Positions 42,997 to 52,536 are shown, counted from the stretch's first letter. The stretch: 64,000 nt of DNA from Myroides phaeus (GCF_900099675.1 NZ_FNDQ01000011.1:42581-106580); one strand, 5' to 3'. Numbers and translations are program-made. Notes: generated by a model not told the origin, from the letters alone.

Positions 42997-44333
42997 TATA
43001 GTAAGCCTTTAGCTAATTGTAGAGAATAATATTTGTAAATGCTGTCTAACTTTGCAGCTTCAAGTTCAAATTGTGTTTGTAAATATTGAACATCTGCATC
43101 GAGTAAGTCGATGTATAGAGATGTACTATTAAAATATGTGTTTTTTATAATTCGAGCACTTTCAAATGCTTCTTCTTGATTCTTGGTACACACTTGAATT
43201 TGCACAAGTGATTCTTGGTAGCGTAGATAAGCCTCTTGCACCTCTTGTTTAATTTGGTCTTGTACGTGTAAGTGTTGTATTTCTTCTTTGTGATGTTCTA
43301 ACACATGGCTGCGCTTTTTATGAACGTTGTGGTAAAGTGAAGAAATCGGAAAGGATATTTGCACTCCTATTGTTCCTAAACTATACCAACTTGGATTATA
43401 AGGATAAAGGAAGATTTGTGGATTAGCCATCGTAAAGTTCCCTATTAACCCAATACTTGGTTTGGTGTTTGCTTTTACCTTTTTAAGCTCTATCTCACTT
43501 AAGGCTAAGTCTTCTTCAGACAGCAAGTGTTTGTGAGCGTGTTCTTCTGCTATTTCTAAAGCCTCCTCGTACGATTCTACAGGAGCAACTTCAGCATATA
43601 TATCTTGAGGTTTAATGAAATCTGAGTCGCTTATTCCCATAAGCAGTACGAGTTTCTGGTTTTCGATTAGAATATCATTTTCAATCTGAACCAAGGTCAT
43701 TTCTCTTTTAGATATTTCCATTGAAGCACGAAGTACATCGCTTTTTAGCACTACACCATTCTTGTATAGGTTTTCCATCTGACCAAGCTGTTTCTTTTGG
43801 TCTGCGATATCGGCTATCATTACCTCTTTAAACCTCATCACCTTGGCAAGAGCAAGGTAACTTTTAGCTGCTTCTAAGCGAACCTCTGACTGAGATTGTT
43901 CTGCTGTAATAATCGCTTTGTCTTCCAGCGTCTTTCGTTCTTCTATCTCCAGATTCTGTTTATTACCGTTGTATAAGTTGAGGTACATCGAAACCCCACT
44001 GTTGTACAAGGTGTGTATGACATCGTGCTGTTCTGGTTTGTGAAAAATACCATTTGTATACACGGGAATATTACTTGCCTTTTCTACACGACCAAAAGCG
44101 TTAAATACGGGGTAACGCTCCATTTTTGCGTCTTTTGTGTTCTCTTGGCGTATTTCTATTTCCTTCTGGTGTATTAAGGCTTTTTTACTGCGAACATCCG
44201 TTTGTTGCCAAACCTCTTTTAAGGTTATTTTTAAGGTATCTCTATCAATGTCTGACGGATTTTTATTTTGGCTGTAGCCAGTGATAATGCCACTTGCGAG
44301 CAATGCAAAGAGGTAGAAACTATCGGATTTCAT
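42996..44333 (-). CDS. TolC-family outer-membrane efflux protein
   Basis: 445 residues; signal peptide (about 1-21), then two repeats of long helices with coiled-coil character, as in OEP/TolC proteins. First gene of the three-gene exporter operon. A -7 box TACTTTTG at 44352-44359 precedes it by about 18 bases, back to back with the promoter of the divergent AraC regulator. Confidence 0.9.
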   Translation of the reverse strand: MKSDSFYLFALLASGIITGYSQNKNPSDIDRDTLKITLKEVWQQTDVRSKKALIHQKEIEIRQENTKDAKMERYPVFNAFGRVEKASNIPVYTNGIFHKPEQHDVIHTLYNSGVSMYLNLYNGNKQNLEIEERKTLEDKAIITAEQSQSEVRLEAAKSYLALAKVMRFKEVMIADIADQKKQLGQMENLYKNGVVLKSDVLRASMEISKREMTLVQIENDILIENQKLVLLMGISDSDFIKPQDIYAEVAPVESYEEALEIAEEHAHKHLLSEEDLALSEIELKKVKANTKPSIGLIGNFTMANPQIFLYPYNPSWYSLGTIGVQISFPISSLYHNVHKKRSHVLEHHKEEIQHLHVQDQIKQEVQEAYLRYQESLVQIQVCTKNQEEAFESARIIKNTYFNSTSLYIDLLDADVQYLQTQFELEAAKLDSIYKYYSLQLAKGLL

Positions 44334-44351
44334 AAATTATTTTTAACCGCA

Positions 44352-44359
44352 CAAAAGTA
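44352..44359 (-). promoter_or_regulatory. -7 box of the exporter operon
   Basis: TACTTTTG on the minus strand; 70 bases from the identical box of the divergent regulator, so both can be controlled from one intergenic site. Confidence 0.6.
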
Positions 44360-44405
44360 TAATGCAGACGCAATATGTTGTGTTTCTTAAATAGTCAATT
44401 TTTTA

Positions 44406-44437
44406 TTGAAACCAGACAAAATCATTGTATACTTTTG
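44406..44437 (+). promoter_or_regulatory. Promoter of the AraC regulator gene
   Basis: TTG (44406-44408), 21-base spacer, TACTTTTG (44430-44437). This places the transcription start after 44437 and argues for the ATG at 44461 rather than the TTG at 44425. Confidence 0.7.
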
Positions 44438-44460
44438 CATCAGAAACAAACAAAACTCAA

Positions 44461-45249
44461 ATGAAGATTATTGATTCCCTCGATTTAATCGATACTGTCC
44501 CCAACGGTGTTTATATCAAACATGAGAAATCAGAGAAGCGATACCCTTTACATCAACATCAAAAAGGGCAGCTTACTTATGTAGAAGGAGGCATCACGTA
44601 TTTAATTGTGGACAATGTAACACACGTTGTTCCTGCTCACTACTTTTTCTGGATTCCTAAAGGGGTACCCCACGTATTGCGCCTTAGTCATTCCGCTACC
44701 GTACTTCACTCTATCTACTTCTATACAGATGACGATGATAAAAATCCGTTCTATAATGAACTGGGGATATACGCCGCTTCTGATTTAGTAGTTGAAATGA
44801 TTGCTTATACGCAATGTTGGCACGAGCAAATGGTAGATGAACAAACGTATAACTTTGCTTTCTTACAAGCTTTGAAGAATATACTACCAACTTTTATCAG
44901 TAAGAATATGCAATTGCAATTGCCTTTTAGTGATAATGAACGAATGGTTAAAATAACAGATTACTTAGATGTAAACTTTGGACTGCCGTTGACGTTATCA
45001 GATATTAGCAATCACTTTAATTTGAGTGAACGCTCTGTCTCTCGTCTATTTCAAGCAGAACTACAGATTTCTTTCCTCCAATATCTAAAAGCACTGCGCA
45101 TTTTAAAGGCAATAGAACTTTTATTAAAAACAGAACACTCAGTTAGTGAAATAGCCAATGATGTTGGATATAATACGGTTGGTGCTTTTAGCAATGCTTT
45201 TTGTGAATTTACAGGAAGACGTCCTTTAGAAATGAGAAAGAACAAATAA
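44461..45249 (+). CDS. AraC-family regulator of the divergent exporter operon
   Basis: 262 residues. The N-terminal cupin-like domain has HQHQKGQLTYVEGGITYLIVDN and VVPAHYFFWIPKGVPH; the C-terminal double helix-turn-helix spans about residues 165-260 (LTLSDISNHFNLSERSVSRLFQAEL and SVSEIANDVGYNTVGAFSNAFCEFTGRRP). Start chosen at the ATG at 44461, since the upstream TTG lies within the promoter. The divergent arrangement with back-to-back -7 boxes suggests it controls the TolC/HlyD/MFS genes in response to a small molecule. Confidence 0.9.
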   Translation: MKIIDSLDLIDTVPNGVYIKHEKSEKRYPLHQHQKGQLTYVEGGITYLIVDNVTHVVPAHYFFWIPKGVPHVLRLSHSATVLHSIYFYTDDDDKNPFYNELGIYAASDLVVEMIAYTQCWHEQMVDEQTYNFAFLQALKNILPTFISKNMQLQLPFSDNERMVKITDYLDVNFGLPLTLSDISNHFNLSERSVSRLFQAELQISFLQYLKALRILKAIELLLKTEHSVSEIANDVGYNTVGAFSNAFCEFTGRRPLEMRKNK

Positions 45250-45313
45250 TAGTAATTAGTTTTTCACAAGTAAATCAAGCACTCTTAATCCAAGTAAATA
45301 CAGGTCTTATACG

Positions 45314-45417
45314 TACCATGTTCCACACTTCTACCACATTTCTACCACACATGTTCGAGAAAAAGGCTTAAATCCGAAGTAGTGTGGTACTAATGTGGTA
45401 GGAATCTGGTAGATGGT
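45314..45417. repeat. 11-bp-periodic inverted-repeat element D
   Basis: Left 11-mers TACCATGTTCC (45314), ACACTTCTACC (45325), ACATTTCTACC (45336), ACACATGTTCG (45347); right 11-mers TGTGGTACTAA (45383), TGTGGTAGGAA (45394), TCTGGTAGATG (45405). The core contains TTCGAGAAAAAGGCTTAAATCCGAA. Right arm shares TGTGGTACTAATGTGGTA with element B. It lies in the gap between the AraC gene and the converging CTD gene. Confidence 0.78.
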
Positions 45418-45505
45418 CCTACTAAATATCGCATAAAAGCTTTACAAAATAAGTAGTGTACTACACTTACTTTGGCTACGATATATCAATAGCAATAATA
45501 AAAAA

Positions 45506-45530
45506 AGCTGTCTCCTAATATGAGACAGCT
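45506..45530 (-). terminator. Terminator of the orphan gliding-CTD gene
   Basis: AGCTGTCTC/GAGACAGCT stem with a T-run on the minus strand. Confidence 0.8.
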
Positions 45531-45550
45531 CCTTTATCATTATAACTTCA

Positions 45551-46861
45551 CTAATTCGTATCTAAGTGTAAGTTAGCCGCTTTTTTAATCATACGACTAC
45601 CATTTTTATCCTTGTACTCATAAATAACAATGTAGTAATAAGTTCCTGTTGGTAGTTTCTTATTCTTGTTATATGTAACTCTTCCTTCAGAATACCCATT
45701 AAAAACATTCTCACTACCATCACCTTTCGGGTCATAGTTAGTCGTTTCATAAACTAATACTCCCCAACGGTCATATATCTGCACCTTGTTATTGGGATAT
45801 TTATTGATATTATCAATGATGAAATAGTCATTCATATCATCTCCATTTGGTGTTACCAGATTATAAATAACAACATCTCCATCTAACAAAACATCTTTTA
45901 CATTTGCCAAGGTAAAATATCCAAAACCACTAATTTCTGCTAAAGTAGATACTTCTTTCTTTTCCATATCAACCACTCCTCCTTCATCAATCCACATTTT
46001 TTGCTCTGTATCCCAGCGAACGATGTGAAGATTTTTCTCAGGATTGTTTAATAAATCCGCTGGTGTAATACGCTCATCCCAACTCAAGGTGAGAACTACT
46101 CTATTTGCTCCTTTTTTAGTGGTTCTTAATTCCCAATATTCGGCAGTATTTATTTTGTCTATTACCCCTGAAACAGCTGTATGCTTTTCAAAGAATTTCT
46201 TATCACGAGCAGTATATTTGCTCTTAATTACATCTTTAAGCTGCTTCGGTGCAGAAATAGTAGCTCGACGATACATTTTTTTATCGCCAATTGGGTACAC
46301 AAATGATTCGTTTCCTACTTTCTCTACTTCTCCTTCTACATAACTTTTATCACTTGCATTTTTATGTGTAGCTCCACTGTTAAACGTAACCATACCATAT
46401 GATAGTTTTTTCTTATCATTAAATGTAGAGTCAACTTTAATTATTCCTTCTTTAAAATCTGCTACACCAAAAACCTCTATATTGTTTTTTAAATCAATTC
46501 CGTAATTTGGATTGTCAAACACAACATTATAGAAATATGAAACCTCATCTCCTTGCAGTACTTTAGCCTTTGTAGCAGAGTCTTTTGAAAGGAAATATAC
46601 TGTAGATGTTTTAACCTTAGAACTAAAATCAAAGACTCCCTTATTCGTAAAGTCTTTAAAAAAATAGATTATACCATCTGTTCTAACAGTCGATTTTTCT
46701 TCATTAATGAAATCAAAGCCTGTAGATACTATGGTATTAGGAGCTACACTCATTAACCCAGTATTTCGCAACTTAAAATTGCTTAAATCATTTTGACCAT
46801 AAATCGTTCCTCCAAGTAATAGAACACTTGTAATTGAGGTTATTAAAAACTTCTTTTCCAT
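45551..46861 (-). CDS. Secreted protein with gliding-type T9SS C-terminal domain (paralogue)
   Basis: 436 residues from the ATG at 46861 (the longer frame begins at a GTG at 46885). Signal peptide ending TIYGQ. Paralogue of 27168-28493 along its whole length: the same LKNNIEVFGVADFKEGIIKVDST block and the same C-terminal domain VVIYNLVTPNGDDMNDYFIIDN, YDRWGVLVYETTNY, GYSEGR and LPTGTYYYIVIYEYKDKNGSRMIKKAANLHLDTN. Unlike its relative it stands alone, with no porP nearby. It may be an alternative substrate for the PorP/SprF of the main operon. Confidence 0.88.
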   Translation of the reverse strand: MEKKFLITSITSVLLLGGTIYGQNDLSNFKLRNTGLMSVAPNTIVSTGFDFINEEKSTVRTDGIIYFFKDFTNKGVFDFSSKVKTSTVYFLSKDSATKAKVLQGDEVSYFYNVVFDNPNYGIDLKNNIEVFGVADFKEGIIKVDSTFNDKKKLSYGMVTFNSGATHKNASDKSYVEGEVEKVGNESFVYPIGDKKMYRRATISAPKQLKDVIKSKYTARDKKFFEKHTAVSGVIDKINTAEYWELRTTKKGANRVVLTLSWDERITPADLLNNPEKNLHIVRWDTEQKMWIDEGGVVDMEKKEVSTLAEISGFGYFTLANVKDVLLDGDVVIYNLVTPNGDDMNDYFIIDNINKYPNNKVQIYDRWGVLVYETTNYDPKGDGSENVFNGYSEGRVTYNKNKKLPTGTYYYIVIYEYKDKNGSRMIKKAANLHLDTN

Positions 46862-47260
46862 ATTAAATTGGTGCTTTATCCCCACAGCACAACATTTTAA
46901 ATTAGCTATCTATTTTCTTGCAATTGTCCTCATTTTCTTAGCACTTAATTACAATGCTATTTCTTATAATTTTGAAAAAATTATAAGAACAGTAATTGAA
47001 TCAAACTAACTATATAAAAACATTTATACTAAAATACATTATTTAAGCCACATTTTAATATAAAAAAACACATATTGAGAACAAAACCTCCCATATAAAT
47101 GCTTATTGAAATATAGATTTAGCACATTACAATTACAATCGTCAATTTTTCATTAAGTATTACTCAATATCTCTTTATCATATTGTATTTAAGCTAAAAA
47201 TCTTACTCAATCTCATAAAGAATAGTTTTCCCGTTTTATCAGAGTAAATACATTTTATTG
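46862..47260. other. AT-rich gene-free stretch
   Basis: About 400 bases upstream of both the orphan CTD gene and the divergent VF530 gene. Apart from the promoter starting at 47261, I see no structure or reading frame. Confidence 0.45.
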
Positions 47261-47293
47261 TTTGATACATTTTATTGAATAACTGTATCTTTG
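47261..47293 (+). promoter_or_regulatory. Promoter of the VF530 gene
   Basis: TTTG (47261-47264), 21-base spacer, TATCTTTG (47286-47293): full consensus match, 16 bases before the ATG. Confidence 0.75.
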
Positions 47294-47309
47294 TTGAAAA
47301 TAGAATAAA

Positions 47310-47555
47310 ATGCAGACTTCAAAAGACCCATTACACGGCAAAAAGCTTGTTGATATATTAGAAGAATTAGTAGAATATTACGAAGGCTTTGAAGGTTTGG
47401 GAAACCAAATCAATATTCGCTGTTTTACACACGATCCAAGTATAAACTCTTCTTTGAAGTTTTTAAGAAAAACCCCTTGGGCAAGAGAAAAGACGGAAAG
47501 TTTATATTTATATGTACTTCGCCAAAAGGCAAAAAAAAACAAACCTCAACCATAG
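47310..47555 (+). CDS. VF530-family small DNA-binding protein
   Basis: 81 residues of the VF530 (DUF2132) family: DPLHGKKLVDILEELVEYYEGFEGLGNQINIRCFTHDPSINSSLKFLRKTPWAREKTESLY. The family fold is an alpha/beta domain with reported DNA-binding character; its cellular role is unclear. Monocistronic, with a consensus promoter and a terminator whose stem overlaps the stop codon. Confidence 0.92.
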   Translation: MQTSKDPLHGKKLVDILEELVEYYEGFEGLGNQINIRCFTHDPSINSSLKFLRKTPWAREKTESLYLYVLRQKAKKNKPQP

Positions 47556-47573
47556 GATGAGGTTTGTTTTTTT
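47533..47573 (+). terminator. Terminator of the VF530 gene
   Basis: ACAAACCTCA/TGAGGTTTGT stem followed by a T-run; the loop contains the stop codon TAG (47553-47555). Confidence 0.85.
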
Positions 47574-47639
47574 ATAGGATAATGTTGCTTTTAAAGTAAA
47601 CCTATTTGCTAATACCTTTTTATTGGATGTAAAACTGGT

Positions 47640-48044
47640 TTATAACAATATACTACTTTTCCCTTTGTATAGTCTATAACTACCCGGACCAATAAAAGTA
47701 ATCGCTAAGGCACTCATTAAATACAGTATATTCAATTCTGCATTTAAGCCTCCTGTATTTGGGTCAATACTAAAGCCGGCCATTCCTTTAACTAAAAAAA
47801 ATGTCATAAACATCGTAAAAGCTATGATAGCACCTGAAACACGTGTGGCAAAGCCAACAATCAAAAATAAAGGTGCTACAATCTCTCCTACCGGAACGCC
47901 TAACCACAACCATTTGGGCAAACCATTTGCCGATAATTGATTGATGATAAAATCATGTCCGTGGATAAGCTTAAATATCCCGTGAAATATCATTAAGCCT
48001 CCTACTCCTAAACGAAGAATAAATTTACCTAAATCTGCACTCAT
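47640..48044 (-). CDS. DoxX-family membrane protein
   Basis: 134 residues with four hydrophobic helices. Family features: FILRLGVGGLMIFHGIFKLIHG at the start, WLGVPVGEIVAPLFLIVGFATRVSG in the middle, then a Gly/Pro-ended C-terminal helix. DoxX-like proteins take part in quinone or redox metabolism in some bacteria; the exact role here is unknown. It follows the SDR gene on the same strand with a gap of about 95 bases, so co-transcription is possible. Confidence 0.88.
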   Translation of the reverse strand: MSADLGKFILRLGVGGLMIFHGIFKLIHGHDFIINQLSANGLPKWLWLGVPVGEIVAPLFLIVGFATRVSGAIIAFTMFMTFFLVKGMAGFSIDPNTGGLNAELNILYLMSALAITFIGPGSYRLYKGKSSILL

Positions 48045-48139
48045 AACTTTATTTTTATAATTAATAAACGACTATTGTTCAGCTTACTTTACTTATCGTA
48101 TAATTCTCTCTTATTGGAAACGATGTAATCTAAAGAAAA

Positions 48140-48850
48140 CTACTTACTTGTTTTTAATGGACGTACTTCAATTTTACTCGGTAATACACGAGGATTCATC
48201 TTTAAGATATCCACTACTAATTCGCCTATATCCTCTGGTTGAATTTTCCACGCATCTGCTTCTGATGGTTCGTGGTTATTGAAATTACTTGTTACAGACC
48301 CAGGTAAAATTGTTGTAACCTTAACATCTGCATTTCTCAAATCTAACATAGCGGCTTGTGAGAAACCAACTACACCAAACTTACTTGCATTGTATCCTGA
48401 GCCACTTGCAAAAAAGTTAATCCCGGCTAAACTGGCTACGCTGATAAAGTACCCTTTGTGTTCTTTTAGCTGTTTGATGCTTGCTTTTAGCGTGTGAAAT
48501 ACCCCTGTTAGATTTGTATCTATCATCGCATTCCAATCTTCTAAAGACAAGTCTTCAATAGAAGCAAATATCCCCAATCCAGCGTTTGCAATTACTACAT
48601 CTACTCGTCCAAACTGTTCTACTATTGTCTGAATTGCTTTTTCTTCCTCTTGGTAGTTTCTTACGTCTGACTGAATAGCAATGACCTGATCTGATTTACC
48701 TAATTGTTTTGCAACCTCTTGTACTACATTTAGTTCACGTCCTGAAATAGCTACTTTATAATTGTTCTGTAATAGTGCTTCGGCGATCCCTTTTCCAATT
48801 CCTTTTGTTCCTCCTGTTATATAGGCTACTTTTTGCAAAGAATTACTCAT
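48140..48850 (-). CDS. Short-chain dehydrogenase/reductase
   Basis: 236 residues, classical SDR. Cofactor motif TGGTKGIGKGIAEAL (about 13-27), NAG of VIANAGLGIF near residue 88, catalytic Ser in SVASLAG near 137 and YxxxK in YNASK near 153. Substrate unknown. It resembles 3-ketoacyl reductase-like SDRs. Upstream of the DoxX gene on the same strand. Confidence 0.9.
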   Translation of the reverse strand: MSNSLQKVAYITGGTKGIGKGIAEALLQNNYKVAISGRELNVVQEVAKQLGKSDQVIAIQSDVRNYQEEEKAIQTIVEQFGRVDVVIANAGLGIFASIEDLSLEDWNAMIDTNLTGVFHTLKASIKQLKEHKGYFISVASLAGINFFASGSGYNASKFGVVGFSQAAMLDLRNADVKVTTILPGSVTSNFNNHEPSEADAWKIQPEDIGELVVDILKMNPRVLPSKIEVRPLKTSK

Positions 48851-49047
48851 ATATGCTTTGTTTATTTATATTACACATTAATTATTGTAATAAAGGTATT
48901 AAGAATATACTTTTTTACAAATATCACATAGCTTATATTAAGACGATTTTATAGTTAAAAAGAAAAGAAAGCTAATTTGCTTGCATAAAAATTGTGCTCA
49001 GCACGGAATTAGTTTAAATTAGCGACAATATAAACTCGTAAATCAAC

Positions 49048-51240
49048 ATGAAAAATAAATCATTATTATTTCTATTATTAGCAGGAAACGTAATGTTTGC
49101 ACAACGCGACCTTACTATTACGGAAGCAACTAATGGACAATACTTTAAGTTTTCTCCTGAAAAAATACTTCAACCGAAATGGAAAAGTGACAATGCTTTT
49201 TCTATCGTTACTACTAATAGAGATAGCTTATTGATCAAAAGCAAAGAGAATAAATGGGAAAACCAGACTATTCTTACTGCAAAAGAACTTGAGACAATTT
49301 TAAATAAGAATATCAAGAATGCATCGTTTGCTTTGCGTATGTTGCCTTATGATCTACAATGGTTAAACAATAATGAAATTAGCTTTACGCAAGTTGATAA
49401 AGAGCGCAAAGCTAAATATGCTATTCAAGTTAATATTAAAGAACAAAAGGTAACGAATAGCTTTAAATATAGTGCAGATGCTGAGCAAGAGATTACTTCT
49501 CGCAACGGCAATTATTTAGCGTGGTTAAAGGATAACAACATTGTAATCACTTCTCACAATGGAACTGATATTGAGGTTACCAATGATCCTACACACGATA
49601 TTGTTAATGGTAGTAGTGATACTCACCGCAATGAGTTTGGAATTAACAAAGGAATGTGGTGGAGTCCTAAACAAGACCAATTGCTATATTACCGCAAAGA
49701 CCAAAGTTTAGTTACTGATTATCCTCTTGTACAATGGGGAGGTCGCGTGGCTGAAAACAAAAATATTAAGTACCCTATGGCGGGTATGAGCAATGAAAGG
49801 GTTTCTTTAGTTGTGTATGATGTCTTAACGCAGGAAAAAGTAACGCTACAAACAGGTTTTGAAGATCAATTCTTAACTATGGTTACGTGGGATCCATCAG
49901 GAAACTATGTGTATGTTGGGGTGTTAAACCGTCAGCAAAACCATTTAAAAGTAAACCAATACAATGCGGCAACAGGTGCTTTTGAGAAAACATTGTTTGA
50001 AGAGAAGTCAAGTGTTTATGTTGAACCATCTCAAGGTTTAGTGTTTACACCAGGTAACAATAAGACTTTTATTCATTTCTCTGAAAATGAAGGATACAGA
50101 CAAATGTACTTATACAATACAGAAGGAAAACTTGAAAAGAAATTAGGACACGAGAATGTGATTGTTTCTGAGTTTTTAGGTTTTGATGAAGATGGTAAAA
50201 ATGCATTCTACACTGGAGTTACTAATAAGGGATTGGATAGACAATTGTTTAAAGTAAATCTTAAAAAGGGTAAAACAGAGCAAATTACTACGCTTTCGGG
50301 AACACATAACGTTGTACTGAACAAAAACAAGACCTTATTCATCGATCAGTTTAATAACATTGATACACCTAATAAGGTTGCTGTTGTTAATATAGACAAC
50401 AAAAAAGAGGATACTTTGTTAGTTTCTAAAAATCCGTATGATGGGGTTATTACTATGCCGAAGATGGAATTGGTAACTATTAAGGCGGCTGACAATAAAA
50501 CGGATCTGAATGCACGTATCATCTACCCAACTAATTTTGATGCGTCTAAGAAGTACCCTGTAATGGTGTACGTTTATGGAGGACCACACGCACAGTTAGT
50601 AACTAACTCATGGTTAGGAGGTGCTAACTTGTTCTTCCATTATATGGCACAAAATGGTTATGTAGTGTTTACAGTGGACAACAGAGGTAGTTTCAACAGA
50701 GGACGTGATTTTGAACAAGTAATTCACAGACAGTTAGGACAAAATGAAATGGCTGATCAACTAAAAGGGGTTGATTATCTAAAGTCCCTTTCTTTTGTTG
50801 ACCAAGATAAAATTGGTGTATACGGATGGAGCTTTGGTGGATTTATGACTACTACGCTTTCTATTAACCACCCTGAGATATTCAAAGTAGGTGTTGCTGG
50901 TGGTCCTGTAATGGATTGGAAGTACTATGAAATTATGTACGGTGAACGATACATGGACATGCCTCAAGAAAATCCGGAAGGATATGAGAAAACAAGCTTG
51001 ATTAATAAAGCGAATAAAATAGACAATAAGTTATTGTTAATACACGGTGCTCAAGACCCAGTTGTTGTTCAACAACACACAATGGACTTTATTGAAGCAG
51101 CTATTAAAGGACAAAAGCAAGTTGACTTCTTTTTATACCCCTCTCACGAACACAATGTATCTGGAATAGACAGAGTTCATTTGAATACGAAGATTGCTAA
51201 TTACTTCTTTGATTACTTGGCTAAGCCAGCTAAAAAGTAA
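49048..51240 (+). CDS. Dipeptidyl-peptidase IV-like S9 peptidase
   Basis: 730 residues, with signal peptide (ending NVMFAQ). The N-terminal beta-propeller (about 30-480) contains the DPP-IV motif NEFGINKGMWWSPKQDQLLYYR with substrate-binding Glu candidates. The C-terminal alpha/beta-hydrolase domain has GWSFGGFMT (catalytic Ser near 594), Asp in HGAQDPVV (near 670) and His in SHEHNVSG (near 705). It likely removes X-Pro dipeptides in the periplasm. Monocistronic, with a strong terminator. Confidence 0.93.
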   Translation: MKNKSLLFLLLAGNVMFAQRDLTITEATNGQYFKFSPEKILQPKWKSDNAFSIVTTNRDSLLIKSKENKWENQTILTAKELETILNKNIKNASFALRMLPYDLQWLNNNEISFTQVDKERKAKYAIQVNIKEQKVTNSFKYSADAEQEITSRNGNYLAWLKDNNIVITSHNGTDIEVTNDPTHDIVNGSSDTHRNEFGINKGMWWSPKQDQLLYYRKDQSLVTDYPLVQWGGRVAENKNIKYPMAGMSNERVSLVVYDVLTQEKVTLQTGFEDQFLTMVTWDPSGNYVYVGVLNRQQNHLKVNQYNAATGAFEKTLFEEKSSVYVEPSQGLVFTPGNNKTFIHFSENEGYRQMYLYNTEGKLEKKLGHENVIVSEFLGFDEDGKNAFYTGVTNKGLDRQLFKVNLKKGKTEQITTLSGTHNVVLNKNKTLFIDQFNNIDTPNKVAVVNIDNKKEDTLLVSKNPYDGVITMPKMELVTIKAADNKTDLNARIIYPTNFDASKKYPVMVYVYGGPHAQLVTNSWLGGANLFFHYMAQNGYVVFTVDNRGSFNRGRDFEQVIHRQLGQNEMADQLKGVDYLKSLSFVDQDKIGVYGWSFGGFMTTTLSINHPEIFKVGVAGGPVMDWKYYEIMYGERYMDMPQENPEGYEKTSLINKANKIDNKLLLIHGAQDPVVVQQHTMDFIEAAIKGQKQVDFFLYPSHEHNVSGIDRVHLNTKIANYFFDYLAKPAKK

Positions 51241-51262
51241 GTAAATCTTCTTGTAAGACTAT

Positions 51263-51305
51263 AAAAACAGAAAAGGCGAACATATAGTTCGCCTTTTCTG
51301 TTTTT
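51263..51305. terminator. Bidirectional terminator after the S9 peptidase
   Basis: A 19-bp perfect stem (51263-51281 with 51287-51305) with A-run and T-run ends, between two converging genes. Confidence 0.9.
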
Positions 51306-51309
51306 TATT

Positions 51310-52536
51310 TTATTTTTTGTAAAAAGAGACCATTTTATCCATTGTTAAATTAAATGCCTCCGTTACCTCATCCGCATTCTTCACAGTTAAAGGAAACGGA
51401 ATCATATGACTATAATTGAACGGATAGTCAATTACATCTACTTCAATATTTATAGTGCGATATGCCCCTTGAAGCGTATTCAATGCCTCTACGGGTGGAG
51501 CAATATCGTCTTTCATCAAGTTTATAGACTTTATACGTCCTTCAAGTTCTTTAAAGCGTTTTTCTCTGTTTTCTTGATAATGGTAATAGCGCAACATTGT
51601 TCTAAACCAACTCTCCTCTGGATGTTGTAATATATCTTGATAATGCTCTAATCTTGGTTCAGATACAAAAGAAGTTGTCAGTAATTGTGCAAATGTCTTC
51701 TGCATCATAATCGTTGCTCTTGCATCCATAATATACTTTGATATAGGAGCCATACGATCTATTGTCATTCCCCCACAATAACACAACAACTTAGAAGAGT
51801 CTAAGAGTCCCTTTGGATTGGCCATTAAGATGATTAGCGATAAAAACGAACCAATAGAGTAACCAAACAAGTCGATAGTAGCATTCTTATCAATAGTTGG
51901 ATAGGTTCCCTTTTTTACTTCCTCTACCCACTGAATAAAATCATAGTAAGTTTGTAAACCAGACCAAAAAAGACGTAAAGGATTATCTTCCATTCTCGTT
52001 GATATAGCCGCATTCACATAACTTGTATCCGAATTAGTCTTCCAGTCTTCTGCTCTTTTCTGTGCAATACCAAACATCAGTTTACGATCAGACCACTCTG
52101 CTGGAGTTCTATCCATGTGGAAGCTAATCGGAAATAGAACAATCGCCTTTCCTGTTTGCTTAGCTAACTCATACGCCCAAGGTAAATACTTATCCCACTT
52201 TTTCTCATTTAACCCGTGAAACATTACGATGACACCAGTAGCAGAAATAACATCCTGAGTTTTTATGACAGATACTTTAAATCGTTCATTCTGTTTTATA
52301 TTAAAATCAGGACATCCCAACAAATGATCTTCTATTTCGCCTTTAGTTACTTCTTCTTGGTAGTCTATATGATGTTTACCACAACTCAGATCATCAGAAC
52401 CATACAATACTTTTTTACCTTTTTGAGATAAAAAATCGTAATTAAAAATCTCTATTCCTAATTCAGAACTTTCCACGTAGTCTTGCTCTGTTGAATATAA
52501 CTCTTTTAAAGCGTCATAAAGTTGGTAGTATTGCAT
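51310..52536 (-). CDS. Alpha/beta-hydrolase-like protein (DUF6051-like)
   Basis: 408 residues. A hydrolase-like core has VIVMFHGLNEKKWDKYLPWAYELAKQTGKAIVLFPISFHMDRTP, a nucleophile-elbow candidate LFGYSIGSFLS (near residue 225) and later His in YSHMIPFP. No signal peptide. I believe it belongs to a Bacteroidota-specific uncharacterised hydrolase-like family (possibly DUF6051), but the family name is from memory. Function unknown. It converges with the S9 peptidase gene. Confidence 0.65.
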   Translation of the reverse strand: MQYYQLYDALKELYSTEQDYVESSELGIEIFNYDFLSQKGKKVLYGSDDLSCGKHHIDYQEEVTKGEIEDHLLGCPDFNIKQNERFKVSVIKTQDVISATGVIVMFHGLNEKKWDKYLPWAYELAKQTGKAIVLFPISFHMDRTPAEWSDRKLMFGIAQKRAEDWKTNSDTSYVNAAISTRMEDNPLRLFWSGLQTYYDFIQWVEEVKKGTYPTIDKNATIDLFGYSIGSFLSLIILMANPKGLLDSSKLLCYCGGMTIDRMAPISKYIMDARATIMMQKTFAQLLTTSFVSEPRLEHYQDILQHPEESWFRTMLRYYHYQENREKRFKELEGRIKSINLMKDDIAPPVEALNTLQGAYRTINIEVDVIDYPFNYSHMIPFPLTVKNADEVTEAFNLTMDKMVSFYKK

